This document shows, piece after piece, positions 7,793 to 15,064 of a stretch of DNA of 21,578 nucleotides. Both the position numbers and the translations under genes were made by a program. The stretch's first letter is position 1; each line of letters opens with the position of its first letter. Below the pieces are notes generated by a model. That model saw only the letters and a list, made by a program, of their open reading frames with translations. It ran no database searches and was not told the DNA's origin. Source of the stretch: CAYWPG01 sp964460035. GTDB taxonomy: Bacteria; Pseudomonadota; Gammaproteobacteria; Nitrococcales; AK92. Where the stretch lies: the NCBI GenBank assembly GCA_964460035.1, contig CAYWPG010000051.1:1-21578 (forward strand). Direction: 5' to 3'.

Positions 7793-9496
7793 TCATCGGC
7801 GGCTGAGAATACGCTGCTTTTCCTCTTCGTCTATCCAGATTCGCGCATAGACATCGTTAGGCCTCATCGCGCCCACGCGCGTTTCGCCGCCATAATTCTT
7901 CACCCACGGCCACCAGGCTATGTAACCGACGCCGGTGGGCAGCCAAACATGGGGCACGCGCTCGGTGAGAATGTAGCGATTGAGCTCACGCAGCATCTCG
8001 CGCCGTTTCGCCCGGTCAGGCTCGGCCTTGGCGCGCGCCAGATCCCTGTCGAACTTCTCGTCGCAGTGCATGGATGCGTTCCAATGCTGCTCGCACTGGA
8101 AGGTCTTGCGCATCACCGCGATGGGGTTGCCTGCCGAGTTATCCATCAGATACATCGGCGCCATGGTGTCGCGGCGCATCTGCGAGACAAACACCGGATA
8201 ATCCAGAGGCTTGACGTTCACGGTAACGCCTATGCGCTGATAGTACGCCAGCAGCATCCCTATCACGTCGTTGTGAAAAGGATTATTGGCGCTCATCATC
8301 AGATCGACCTCGAAGCCATCCGGGTAGCCCGCCTCGGCCAGCAGCGCACGCGCCTTCTCCGGGTCGTAGGCAAACAACTCCTGCGCGGCGGGCGGCAACT
8401 CCGAAATCGGCTGATAGTACTCGCCGAAGCCGGGGCCGTAAGGGTAGTTCAGCAGCTCTCCGCGCCCATTGAGCACCGTCTTGAGAATGGCTTGCTGATC
8501 CACCGCCAGGTTCATCGCGCGGCGTACGCGCACATCATCGAATGGTGGGCGGTCATTGCGCAGCGCGATATAGGTCCCGCCATTGCCCAGTCCCTCTACG
8601 GTCAGCACCTCAGGCGCTGCGCGCCGCACCTGATCTATGAATTGCCAGCGAATGCCTTCCATGATGTCGGCGCGGCCGGACGTGAACTGCGCGATGGCAC
8701 TGGATTCGTCGACAACGATCATGTACGTCACGCCGCGGTTGAGAGGCAGGCGATACTCTTTGCCATTGATGGTTTCGGTGCCCCAGTAGTGGGGGTTGGC
8801 CGTGTAGCTTTGGACCCGGCCGCGCTGCACCTCGGACACGCGGTACGGCCCCGTGCCCGGCGCATTTTTCCAGTCGGCGCGCTGGGCAGCATCCAGCGCA
8901 TGCCACTCCGGCGGCATGATCCCGTCCCAGAACCCCCAGCCTATGTGATAGGGCCAGTTGGCATGATAGCGACTCAGGTGCGCCACCAAGGTGTGATCGT
9001 CCACCACTTCCCAGCGTTCGATGAAGTCCCAGTAGCCGGGGATATAGCGCGGGCTTCTGCGCATGACCTCGAAGTGATTGGCCACGTCGCTGGCCGTGAG
9101 CGGACGGCGCTCCATCACCCCCGGCACTTCCATCCACTCCACGCCCTTGCGCAGGTAGAAGGTGAGCCGCTGGGGAGTCTCCTCCCAGCGCTCGGCAAGC
9201 GAGCCTATGGTCACCTCCTCGGGAATGTGGTCAGGGAAGTTGAAGCTGAACTCGCGAGTGCCTCTGAGCCCTCGCGACAGATCACCTTTGAGCAGGGACT
9301 CGGCCCCCAAGTGATCGTGGTTGGCCTTCCAAGGCCAGCGCTGAACGTCCCAAGTCAGGGCATTCAAGGTGCGAAAGCCCGTGATGACATTCAAATGCCC
9401 CCCGGTCTGGGGCTCCTTCTCCGCCGCGCCTGCGCCGGTGGCGAGTATGCCCGCGATCACCGCCGCCAGGAACCACTTGCCGAACGAATACTTCAT
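7793..9496 (-). CDS. Peptide/oligopeptide ABC transporter substrate-binding protein, copy 2 (SBP_bac_5 family)
   Basis: 567 residues from the ATG at 9496, chosen over the in-frame ATG at 9532. GAGGAG (9503-9508) is spaced 6 nt from it, and translation then opens directly with the signal peptide MKYSFGKWFLAAVIAG, probably cleaved near AGA/AEK. There is no lipobox. The mature protein carries PHYWGTETINGKEYRLPL, TSGRADIMEG, VRRAMNLAVDQ, ALLAEAGYPDGFEV and a conserved cysteine pair (TFQC...MHC, 11 residues apart) near the C-terminal third. It ends EEEKQRILSRR. It is strongly similar along its whole length to copies 1 and 3, indicating tandem duplication and divergence. It lies ~400 bp downstream of copy 3, which ends in an intrinsic terminator, so separate transcription is likely. 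Presumed partner: the dppBCDF permease at 1440-5475. Confidence 0.95.
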   Translation of the reverse strand: MKYSFGKWFLAAVIAGILATGAGAAEKEPQTGGHLNVITGFRTLNALTWDVQRWPWKANHDHLGAESLLKGDLSRGLRGTREFSFNFPDHIPEEVTIGSLAERWEETPQRLTFYLRKGVEWMEVPGVMERRPLTASDVANHFEVMRRSPRYIPGYWDFIERWEVVDDHTLVAHLSRYHANWPYHIGWGFWDGIMPPEWHALDAAQRADWKNAPGTGPYRVSEVQRGRVQSYTANPHYWGTETINGKEYRLPLNRGVTYMIVVDESSAIAQFTSGRADIMEGIRWQFIDQVRRAAPEVLTVEGLGNGGTYIALRNDRPPFDDVRVRRAMNLAVDQQAILKTVLNGRGELLNYPYGPGFGEYYQPISELPPAAQELFAYDPEKARALLAEAGYPDGFEVDLMMSANNPFHNDVIGMLLAYYQRIGVTVNVKPLDYPVFVSQMRRDTMAPMYLMDNSAGNPIAVMRKTFQCEQHWNASMHCDEKFDRDLARAKAEPDRAKRREMLRELNRYILTERVPHVWLPTGVGYIAWWPWVKNYGGETRVGAMRPNDVYARIWIDEEEKQRILSRR

Positions 9497-9502
9497 GACC
9501 CG

Positions 9503-9541
9503 CTCCTCTGTGGCTTGAGAGGCCCGAGCCAATGCTCGGGC
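9503..9541 (-). promoter_or_regulatory. Leader hairpin and RBS of binding protein copy 2
   Basis: On the minus strand, an 8-bp perfect hairpin GCCCGAGC-ATTG-GCTCGGGC (9522-9541) ends 25 nt before the ATG at 9496, and the RBS AGAGGAG (9503-9509) follows it. The short loop and GC-rich stem make this a likely stable 5'UTR structure. It may protect the mRNA or influence initiation. The RBS fixes the start codon. Confidence 0.5.
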
Positions 9542-9841
9542 GGATTGGGCGCCCGGTGCGGCGAACTCCGGCTACCGCACGCAACGTGCGCGATAGCCGA
9601 TCGGCAGGCACCTAAGAGCGCATTCTAGGGACACACGCGACCTCTCCTTCGAGTTCGATCAGAACGCCGTCAACGAAACCCTGACATATCCGCGCCGCGG
9701 AAACGTGCTTTTAAACGCCAGAGAGTCCGTTAGAGGCTCCAAATGTAAATGTAGGCGAGAATACGCGGGCCGCTATGGCTATCGCATCGGGGCGCCGGGA
9801 ATTCAGCGCCGGGAACTCAGCACCGGCAAAGCGAGCCAATA
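9542..9841. other. Gap between binding protein genes 2 and 3, with a 14-bp tandem repeat
   Basis: No gene is seen. The region should contain the promoter of copy 2 (minus strand). It holds CGCACG-CAA-CGTGCG at 9576-9590 and a tandem repeat at 9792-9826. The repeat consists of GCGCCGGGAATTCA, then GCGCCGGGAACTCA, then a partial GCACCGG. The tandem repeat lies just beyond the terminator of copy 3. No promoter is assigned. Confidence 0.5.
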
Positions 9842-9871
9842 AAAAAGCCGGAGCAGCTGCTCCGGCTTTTT
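9842..9871 (-). terminator. Intrinsic (Rho-independent) terminator of binding protein copy 3
   Basis: A 30-bp perfect palindrome has GCCGGAGCAG/CTGCTCCGGC as stem core, flanked by A-tract and T-tract. On the minus strand the stem is followed by TTTTTT (complement of the A-run 9841-9846). It begins about 25 nt after the stop codon at 9897. The flanking A-tract makes it potentially bidirectional. It is the only textbook terminator in the window. Confidence 0.95.
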
Positions 9872-9896
9872 ACCTTTCAGACTATAAGCCGTCGGC

Positions 9897-11606
9897 TTAG
9901 CGGCGACGCAAGATGCGCTGCTTCTCCTCCTCGTCTATCCAGATACGGGCATAGACGGCGTTCGGCATCATCGCACCCACGCGGGTTTCGCCGGCGTAGT
10001 TCTTCACCCACGGCCACCAGGCGATGTAGCCCACCCCACTGGGCAGCCAGACGTGCGGTACGCGCTCGACCATGATGTAGCGGTTGAGGTCCTTCATCAT
10101 CTCGATGCGCTTCTGCTCGTTCGGCTCGCGCTTGATAGCCATCATGCGGCGGTCGAATTCCTCGTCGCAGTGCATGGACGCGTTCCAATGCTGATCGCAC
10201 TGGAAGGTCTTGCGCATGGCCGAAATCGGGTTACCCGACGAGTTGTCCATCAGGTACATCGGCGCCATGGTGTCGCGGCGCATCTGCGAGAGGAATACCG
10301 GATAATCGAGCGTGTTGACCTTCAGCCGCACGCCGATCCGCTGATAGTACGCCTCCAGCATCGCGATCATGTCCTGGTGGCGCGGGTTGGCGCTGCTCAT
10401 CATGATCTCGACTTCGAAGCCGTCCGGATAGCCGGCCTCGGCCAGCAGCTGACGCGCTTTCTCCGGGTTATAGGAGAACAGCTCCTGAGCCTCGGGCGGC
10501 AGCTGATCCACCGGCTCGTGGTAGCCGATGAAGCCAGGACCGAGCGGGTAGTTGTTCAGCTCGCCGCGGCCGCGGTCCACCGCCTGCAGCAGCTGGCGCT
10601 GGTCTACCGCCAGGTTCATCGCGCGGCGTACACGCACGTCGTCGAACGGCGGGCGGTCGTTGCGCATGGCGATGTAAGTGCCGCTAGCGGCCAGCACCTC
10701 CAACGTCTGGATATCAGGGTGCGCGCGCCGGACCTGGTCGATGAACTGCCAGCGTACGGCCTCCATGATATCCGCGCGACCGCTGGTGAATGCCGCCACG
10801 GCGGCCGACTCGTCGCGGATGATCTGGTAGGTCACGCCGCTGTTGAGCGGCAGGCGGTACTGCTTGCCGTTGATCGTCTCGGTGTCCCAATAGTGCGGGT
10901 TGGCGGTATAGGTCTGCGAACGGCCGCGCTGCACCTCGGTGATGCGGTACGGACCGGTGCCCGGCGCGTTCTTCCACTCGGCGCGTTGGGCATCGTCCAG
11001 CGCGTGCCACTCCGGCGGCATGATGCCGCTCCAGAAGCCCCAGCCCATGCGGTACGGCCAGTTACCGTGGTAGTTCTTGAGGTGGACGACCAGTACGTGC
11101 TCATCGTCCTTGGCCTCGAAACGATCGACATAATCCCAGTACTGAGGGATATAGCGCGTCGTCTTGCGCATGACCTCGAAGTGATTGGCCACGTCGCTGG
11201 CCTTGAGCGGACGACGTTCCATCACCCCCGGCACTTCCATCCACTCCACGCCCTTGCGCAGGTGGAACACCAGCCGATCGGGATACTCTTCCCAGCGCTC
11301 CGCTAGCGCGCCCTCGGTGGCGAATTCCGGAATGTGGTCGGGATAGTTAAAGGAGAACTCGTTACGGTCGCGCGGACCGTAGGAGAGGTTACCGCGCTGC
11401 AAAGACTCGATGCCGAGGTGGTCATGGTTAGCCTTCCACGGCCAGCGCTGGACGTCCCATGTAAGCGCATCGAGAGTGCGATAAGTGGTGATGATATTAA
11501 CGTGAGCGTTCGTTTGCGGCTCCTGCGCCAGGGCCGCCGGTGCCGCCGTGAAGGCCGCTGCGGCGGCGACCGCGAGCACCTGCTTCTTATAATTGATTCG
11601 CCTCAT
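9897..11606 (-). CDS. Peptide/oligopeptide ABC transporter substrate-binding protein, copy 3 (SBP_bac_5 family)
   Basis: 569 residues from the ATG at 11606. The open frame extends to 11669, but the later ATG gives MRRINYKKQVLAVAAAAAF, a clear signal peptide with probable cleavage after ALA (ALA/QEP). GGAGGAG (11617-11623) lies 10 nt upstream. The protein is soluble and periplasmic, with no lipobox. It aligns end to end with copy 2 and with the visible part of copy 1. Shared blocks are RWPWKANHDHLG, WMEVPGVMERRPL, PPEWHALDDAQR, APGTGPYRITEVQRGR, TSGRADIME, RNDRPPFDDVRVRRAMNLA and the cysteine pair TFQC...MHC. It ends IDEEEKQRILRRR. Local differences between copies, e.g. VLAASGTYIAM here versus GLGNGGTYIAL in copy 2, are where ligand preference might differ. 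The gene ends in an intrinsic terminator at 9842-9871. Confidence 0.95.
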   Translation of the reverse strand: MRRINYKKQVLAVAAAAAFTAAPAALAQEPQTNAHVNIITTYRTLDALTWDVQRWPWKANHDHLGIESLQRGNLSYGPRDRNEFSFNYPDHIPEFATEGALAERWEEYPDRLVFHLRKGVEWMEVPGVMERRPLKASDVANHFEVMRKTTRYIPQYWDYVDRFEAKDDEHVLVVHLKNYHGNWPYRMGWGFWSGIMPPEWHALDDAQRAEWKNAPGTGPYRITEVQRGRSQTYTANPHYWDTETINGKQYRLPLNSGVTYQIIRDESAAVAAFTSGRADIMEAVRWQFIDQVRRAHPDIQTLEVLAASGTYIAMRNDRPPFDDVRVRRAMNLAVDQRQLLQAVDRGRGELNNYPLGPGFIGYHEPVDQLPPEAQELFSYNPEKARQLLAEAGYPDGFEVEIMMSSANPRHQDMIAMLEAYYQRIGVRLKVNTLDYPVFLSQMRRDTMAPMYLMDNSSGNPISAMRKTFQCDQHWNASMHCDEEFDRRMMAIKREPNEQKRIEMMKDLNRYIMVERVPHVWLPSGVGYIAWWPWVKNYAGETRVGAMMPNAVYARIWIDEEEKQRILRRR

Positions 11607-12053
11607 GGACGTCTCTCTCCTCCGACTAGGTTCTACTAGTTTCTCTTCTAATAGTTCGGTAGTCGCCACGACATGCGCGGCCAGCCGAACTCAACTGCTG
11701 TCGGAAAGTCCGAAAGCTGCTATGACTGCCGTTCGGTGCCGCGTTTATGGCACCGCAATCCAGCAGCCTCGGCGCTCCGAAGCGAGATCTGCTAAATCTC
11801 GCTTGACCACCGATAGTACCAACGTCAGCCGATCAGGCTGCGGGCTACATCTTCTTTTCGCATACTTTCTCATGGGCGGCAAGCCGCACCGCCATACATA
11901 TCATACCGTCACATCTTGACTTGATGATTGTCAAACAGGGCGTTGATCGAGCCCTGCAATAGCGGGGAAATGGGCGGTTATGGTCGCCGCTCTTTAGTTG
12001 CGCAAAGGTTGGCTTCATCACCAGGGAAGTGCCGCATTATTGGAGGTCTTTCC
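11607..12053. other. Divergent intergenic region upstream of binding protein copy 3 and the small membrane protein
   Basis: 447 bp without a convincing gene, serving both flanking divergent genes. It contains three perfect inverted repeats. CGGTGCC-N8-GGCACCG is at 11734-11755, AAGCGAGAT-N7-ATCTCGCTT at 11780-11804, and TTGAC-N9-GTCAA at 11916-11934. Base composition is more AT-rich around 11630-11660 and 11840-11930. These are candidate regulator sites for copy 3 expression. No -10/-35 pair is confident. Confidence 0.55.
11780..11804. repeat. 9-bp perfect inverted repeat upstream of binding protein copy 3
   Basis: Arms AAGCGAGAT (11780-11788) and ATCTCGCTT (11796-11804) around a 7-nt spacer lie about 175 bp upstream of the copy 3 ATG. 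A second, 7-bp inverted repeat is at 11734-11755. The 16-bp centre-to-centre spacing fits a dimeric regulator site, or an RNA hairpin if transcribed. Confidence 0.4.
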
Positions 12054-12560
12054 ATGCGCGACCCTCAACGTTTGCTCGCCGATACTCTGATCACGGGCGT
12101 CATTGCCGATGCTGCCGCGCTGCCTGTCGTCGCCCTGCTCGGCGCACGGGACAGCGGCAGCGCCATAGGACCATTGCACGCTGCGACGCAGGTCGTTTCG
12201 CCGCAGGCGGGAAAGCTGCAGCAGGCAAGCTTGCGCTACACGCCGCTGGGTCTGGGCATCAACATCGGCGCGGGCCTCTGGTGGGCCCTGGTGCTTCAAC
12301 TACTGTTCGGCCGCATGACACGCCGGGGCGGCGCCGGCAACGTAATGCTGGCCGGCGCCGCTACCGCCGCGCTGGCCTATATCGCTGACTATAAGCTGCT
12401 GCCGCGGCGGCTAACGCCCGGCTGGGAGCATCATATGAGCTGGCGCAGCGTCAGCATCAGCCTTGCCACCCTGGGGCTGGGCCTGGGCGCAGGAGCCTAC
12501 GTTGCCCGGCAATGGCACGCCAACCGACGCCCCTCGACAGCGCCTGAGCGGATGGCCTGA
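12054..12560 (+). CDS. Small four-helix membrane protein of unknown function
   Basis: 168 residues from the ATG at 12054, chosen because GGAGG (12042-12046) is 7 nt upstream. The open frame runs upstream to 11928, but those 42 codons lack hydrophobic or conserved character. Four hydrophobic segments are visible at about 9-30, 65-85, 96-112 and 132-150. A soluble loop (~31-62) contains HAATQVVSPQAGKLQQASL, and the sequence DYKLLPRRLTPGWEHHMS (~112-129) lies between helices 3 and 4. The latter reads like a conserved loop. The C-terminus is short and basic. I do not recognise a named family. Likely an inner-membrane protein. It is followed 137 bp later by a dienelactone-hydrolase-type gene in the same direction, so co-transcription is possible but not shown. 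Confidence 0.8.
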   Translation: MRDPQRLLADTLITGVIADAAALPVVALLGARDSGSAIGPLHAATQVVSPQAGKLQQASLRYTPLGLGINIGAGLWWALVLQLLFGRMTRRGGAGNVMLAGAATAALAYIADYKLLPRRLTPGWEHHMSWRSVSISLATLGLGLGAGAYVARQWHANRRPSTAPERMA

Positions 12561-12697
12561 CGCCGACCCGCCTGAAGCGATAGCTCGCCCTGTCCTGCAA
12601 CGCGGCAGCCGCATCACAGACAACGCCCCCCTGGCACCGGCCGATGTGCCGACGTATGGTGTCCGCTTGGCGCTGCGATAAAGGAGACAGAAAAAAG

Positions 12698-13372
12698 ATG
12701 AGTACTATCAGCACCGAGCAGCTCGAACTCGTTGCAGCGGACGGCCACCGGCTGAGCGCCTACCTGGCCAAACCGGCCGGCGAGGCGCGCGGGAGCGTAA
12801 TCGTCCTCCAAGAGATCTTCGGCGTGAACAGCCACATCCGCGATGTCTGCGACCGCTACGCTGCGGCGGGGTATACGGCGCTGGCTCCCGCCCTGTTCGA
12901 TCGCCAGCAGCGGGGAGTCGAGCTGGGCTACGACCAAGAGGGCATCGCACGCGGAATGCAGCTACGCAACGCATCGCCCACGGATAAGGTCATGTTGGAT
13001 GTGGAAGCCGCGCTAACAGCCTTAGGCGGGCCGGGCAAGGCTGCCACCGTGGGCTATTGCTGGGGTGGAATGCTGGCTTGGATATCGGCCACCGAACTGC
13101 CGGTAGCCGGTGCTATCGCCTATTATGGCGGTGGCATCGGCAACCTGCTGGACGTCAAGCTCGGTGCGCCAGTCCTGCTGCATTTCGGCGAGCATGACAA
13201 GCTGATTCCGCTGACGGTGGCGGCGCAACTGCGGGAGCAGCATCCAAGCGCGATCACGCACGTCTACCCCGCCGACCATGGCTTCAACTGCGACCAGCGC
13301 AGCAGTTACCACGAAGCCTCGGCAGTGCTGGCACTGCGCCGCAGCTTGGGCTTCCTGGACGCATTGTTCTGA
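12698..13372 (+). CDS. Dienelactone hydrolase family protein
   Basis: 224 residues from the ATG at 12698, with AAGGAGA (12681-12687) upstream. An earlier in-frame ATG at 12644 would add an unlikely Cys/Arg-rich extension. Alpha/beta-hydrolase fold of the DLH family, which by family knowledge hydrolyses dienelactone or related esters/lactones in the cytoplasm. The catalytic features are in the expected places: E39 in LQEIFGVN, nucleophile C121 in GYCWGG, D167 in FGEHDKLIP and H194 in ADHGFNC. Length is close to the family norm. No other chloroaromatic-degradation gene is nearby, so the physiological substrate is open. A GC-rich hairpin (13459-13486) follows about 87 bp after the stop. Confidence 0.93.
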   Translation: MSTISTEQLELVAADGHRLSAYLAKPAGEARGSVIVLQEIFGVNSHIRDVCDRYAAAGYTALAPALFDRQQRGVELGYDQEGIARGMQLRNASPTDKVMLDVEAALTALGGPGKAATVGYCWGGMLAWISATELPVAGAIAYYGGGIGNLLDVKLGAPVLLHFGEHDKLIPLTVAAQLREQHPSAITHVYPADHGFNCDQRSSYHEASAVLALRRSLGFLDALF

Positions 13373-13458
13373 CGCACGGCGCTCCGGTCAGCGCGCGCCT
13401 GAACTCTCTGGCAGCCAAGGGAAACTCGACTTCCGACAACCTGGGCAGGGTATGGCAA

Positions 13459-13486
13459 ACGCCCCGCGGCTGCTTCCTCGGGGCGT
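13459..13486 (+). terminator. GC-rich hairpin downstream of the dienelactone hydrolase gene
   Basis: Arms ACGCCCCG (13459-13466) and CGGGGCGT (13479-13486) are perfectly complementary with a 12-nt loop. No U-tract follows directly. It is a plausible 3' end structure for the hydrolase transcript. Confidence 0.45.
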
Positions 13487-13617
13487 GCGCTGCCGCCGGC
13501 GGAACAGACACCGCGTTCTGCGAGTGCCTTCCATCATCGCTTTTTTGCGCGGTTGCCCTTGACCCCCGGCAGCCCGACGTTAACGCCCTGTCAAAAACAG
13601 CGGCAGGAGCGCACACC

Positions 13618-13801
13618 GTGAACGACAGTCAGAGCACCACCGACCATAGAACCATCCGCCAGTGGGCGGAAAGCAAGCTGGAGCCGATCAGCTGGGAGGA
13701 GTTCTTCGACAAATTCGAGGAATCGGAACTCGCCTTTCTCTATCAGGACACTATCCAGCGACGGCGGTGTTAGCCGCTTCTTCAAACTCGTCGATCGATG
13801 A
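13618..13801 (+). pseudogene. Decayed small acidic-protein gene: +1 frameshift and apparent internal deletion
   Basis: A GTG at 13618 with AGGAG (13605-13609) 8 nt upstream opens a 51-codon frame ending at TAG 13771. It reads TTDHRTIRQWAESKLEP then ISWEEFFDKFEESELAFLYQD, then a nonsense-like tail TIQRRRC. Skipping one base near 13750 opens another frame that reads LSSDGGVSRFFKLVDR and stops at 13801. This restores the C-terminus I remember for a conserved family of ~80-95-residue bacterial proteins (often mis-annotated as glucan branching enzyme), with the pattern TTDH.TIR.WAEERGGKPA ... EEISWDEFFEKF ... LAFLYQD ... SRF.KLV. The spacing from YQD to SRF becomes exactly seven residues, as in that family. 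The middle segment (about 30 residues after WAE) is also missing here. Two lesions suggest a pseudogene. A sequencing error or programmed frameshift would be alternatives for the first. Confidence 0.6.
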
Positions 13802-14137
13802 TGGACGACCCATGCGCTACAGCGCAGGGTGCCCGCGCTTTAGTCCGCGCGAGCGCTCCGGTCGAAACGACCGCGAGGACCACCTGAAGGGGCGCTCGTT
13901 CCTGCGGAGCACGCCCACAGCCGTCCCCTCCCCACGCCATGCCAATGCAGTACCGCACCGGGTTTTCAAGCTATCGCTGTTGCGCTTAAATTCAACGGCG
14001 ACCGGCTCGTCCGAGCCGACAATGTAACGTTCCAGCGATAAGGAACTTTCGCCGGCGGCGCCTGTCGAAACGCAGCGCCGGGAGGCGCTGCCGCCCCGGC
14101 AGTGTCAATAGAACAAAAATAGGGACGGTACACCTTC
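13802..14137. other. Gap upstream of the GldA-like operon, no gene seen
   Basis: 336 bp preceding the four-gene ABC operon, presumably containing its promoter. Hairpins seen are CGGTCG-AAA-CGACCG at 13859-13873 and CAGCGCC-GGGA-GGCGCTG at 14073-14090. The latter has a competing outer pairing GGCGGC (14054-14059) with GCCGCC (14090-14095). The stretch 14100-14130 is A-rich. No promoter was assigned. The 14054-14095 structure ends about 42 nt before the ATG and could be a leader hairpin. Confidence 0.5.
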
Positions 14138-15064
14138 ATGATTGCCATAGAAGACCTGACAAAGGCCTTCGGGCCATTCATAGCGGTCGACCGAATATCG
14201 TTCAGCGTCGCGCCCGGCGAAGTGCTCGGATTCCTCGGACCGAACGGCGCGGGCAAGTCGACCACCATGAAAATGATCACCGGCTTTCTCACTCCCACAG
14301 CAGGAAGAGTGACGGTATTCGGACACGATGTGGTGACCTCGCCTGTCGCCGCCAAGCGCATACTGGGTTACCTGCCCGAGGGTGCCCCCGCATACGGCGA
14401 CATGACGCCAAAACAGTTCCTGGGATTCATCGCCGACGTCCGCGGCCTGCGGGGCGCGCAGCGGCGGCAGCGCTTGGACGAGATCATAGGCCGCATTCAA
14501 CTCGAAGAAGTGCTGGAGCAACCTATCGACACCCTGTCCAAAGGCTTCAAGCGCCGCGTCGGCCTCGCTCAAGCTCTGTTGCACGACCCACAAGCGCTGA
14601 TCCTGGACGAGCCCACCGACGGACTGGATCCCAACCAGAAGCACGAAGTGCGTCAGCTGATCCGGGAGATGGCGCAGGACAAGATCATCGTCATCTCCAC
14701 CCACATCCTCGAAGAAGTCAGCGCGCTGTGCTCGCGCGCCGTGATTATCGCCCGCGGCAAGCTCTTGGCCGACGCCACGCCGGCCGAACTGGCCGCCCGC
14801 TCCGCTTGGCATGGCGCGATCACCCTGCAACTGGCAGAGGGCCAACAGGTCGAGGAGCCGCTGCGTGCGCTCGAAGGCGTCGACCGCGTGGAGGTGGACG
14901 CGACGCAGACACGGGTTACCGTCTTTCCCCGTAATGGCGCGGACCTTCTTGGTCCGGTCGAGCAGCTGGCGCGCAGTCAGGGCTGGCGCCTGGAACAGAT
15001 CTACCGCGAGCAAGGGCGGCTCGAAGACGTGTTTCGCCGCATTACCCTGGAGGAGGCCGCATGA
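14138..15064 (+). CDS. ABC-2 type transporter ATP-binding protein, GldA-like
   Basis: 308 residues, a cytoplasmic ATPase of a two-component ABC-2 exporter/auxiliary system. Walker A GPNGAGKST is at 34-42, the Q-loop region YLPEGAPAYGDMT at ~78-90, the signature LSKGFKRR at 133-140 (the LSKG form usual in this subfamily), Walker B LILDEPT at 154-160, D-loop GLDP and switch H189. The C-terminal ~90 residues form the accessory domain found in GldA and copper/drug ABC-2 ATPases (REQGRLEDVFRRIT near the end). The Shine-Dalgarno is weak (GGGACGG ~11 nt upstream). The stop overlaps the permease start as ATGA (15061-15064), so the two subunits are translationally coupled. First gene of the four-gene operon. 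Confidence 0.93.
   Translation: MIAIEDLTKAFGPFIAVDRISFSVAPGEVLGFLGPNGAGKSTTMKMITGFLTPTAGRVTVFGHDVVTSPVAAKRILGYLPEGAPAYGDMTPKQFLGFIADVRGLRGAQRRQRLDEIIGRIQLEEVLEQPIDTLSKGFKRRVGLAQALLHDPQALILDEPTDGLDPNQKHEVRQLIREMAQDKIIVISTHILEEVSALCSRAVIIARGKLLADATPAELAARSAWHGAITLQLAEGQQVEEPLRALEGVDRVEVDATQTRVTVFPRNGADLLGPVEQLARSQGWRLEQIYREQGRLEDVFRRITLEEAA

Noticed and set aside
7736..9628. 630-codon plus-strand open frame
   Set aside because: It is antisense to receptor copy 2, is His/Arg/Val-rich with no recognisable domain, and arises from codon bias in high-GC DNA. The minus-strand protein has full family motifs.
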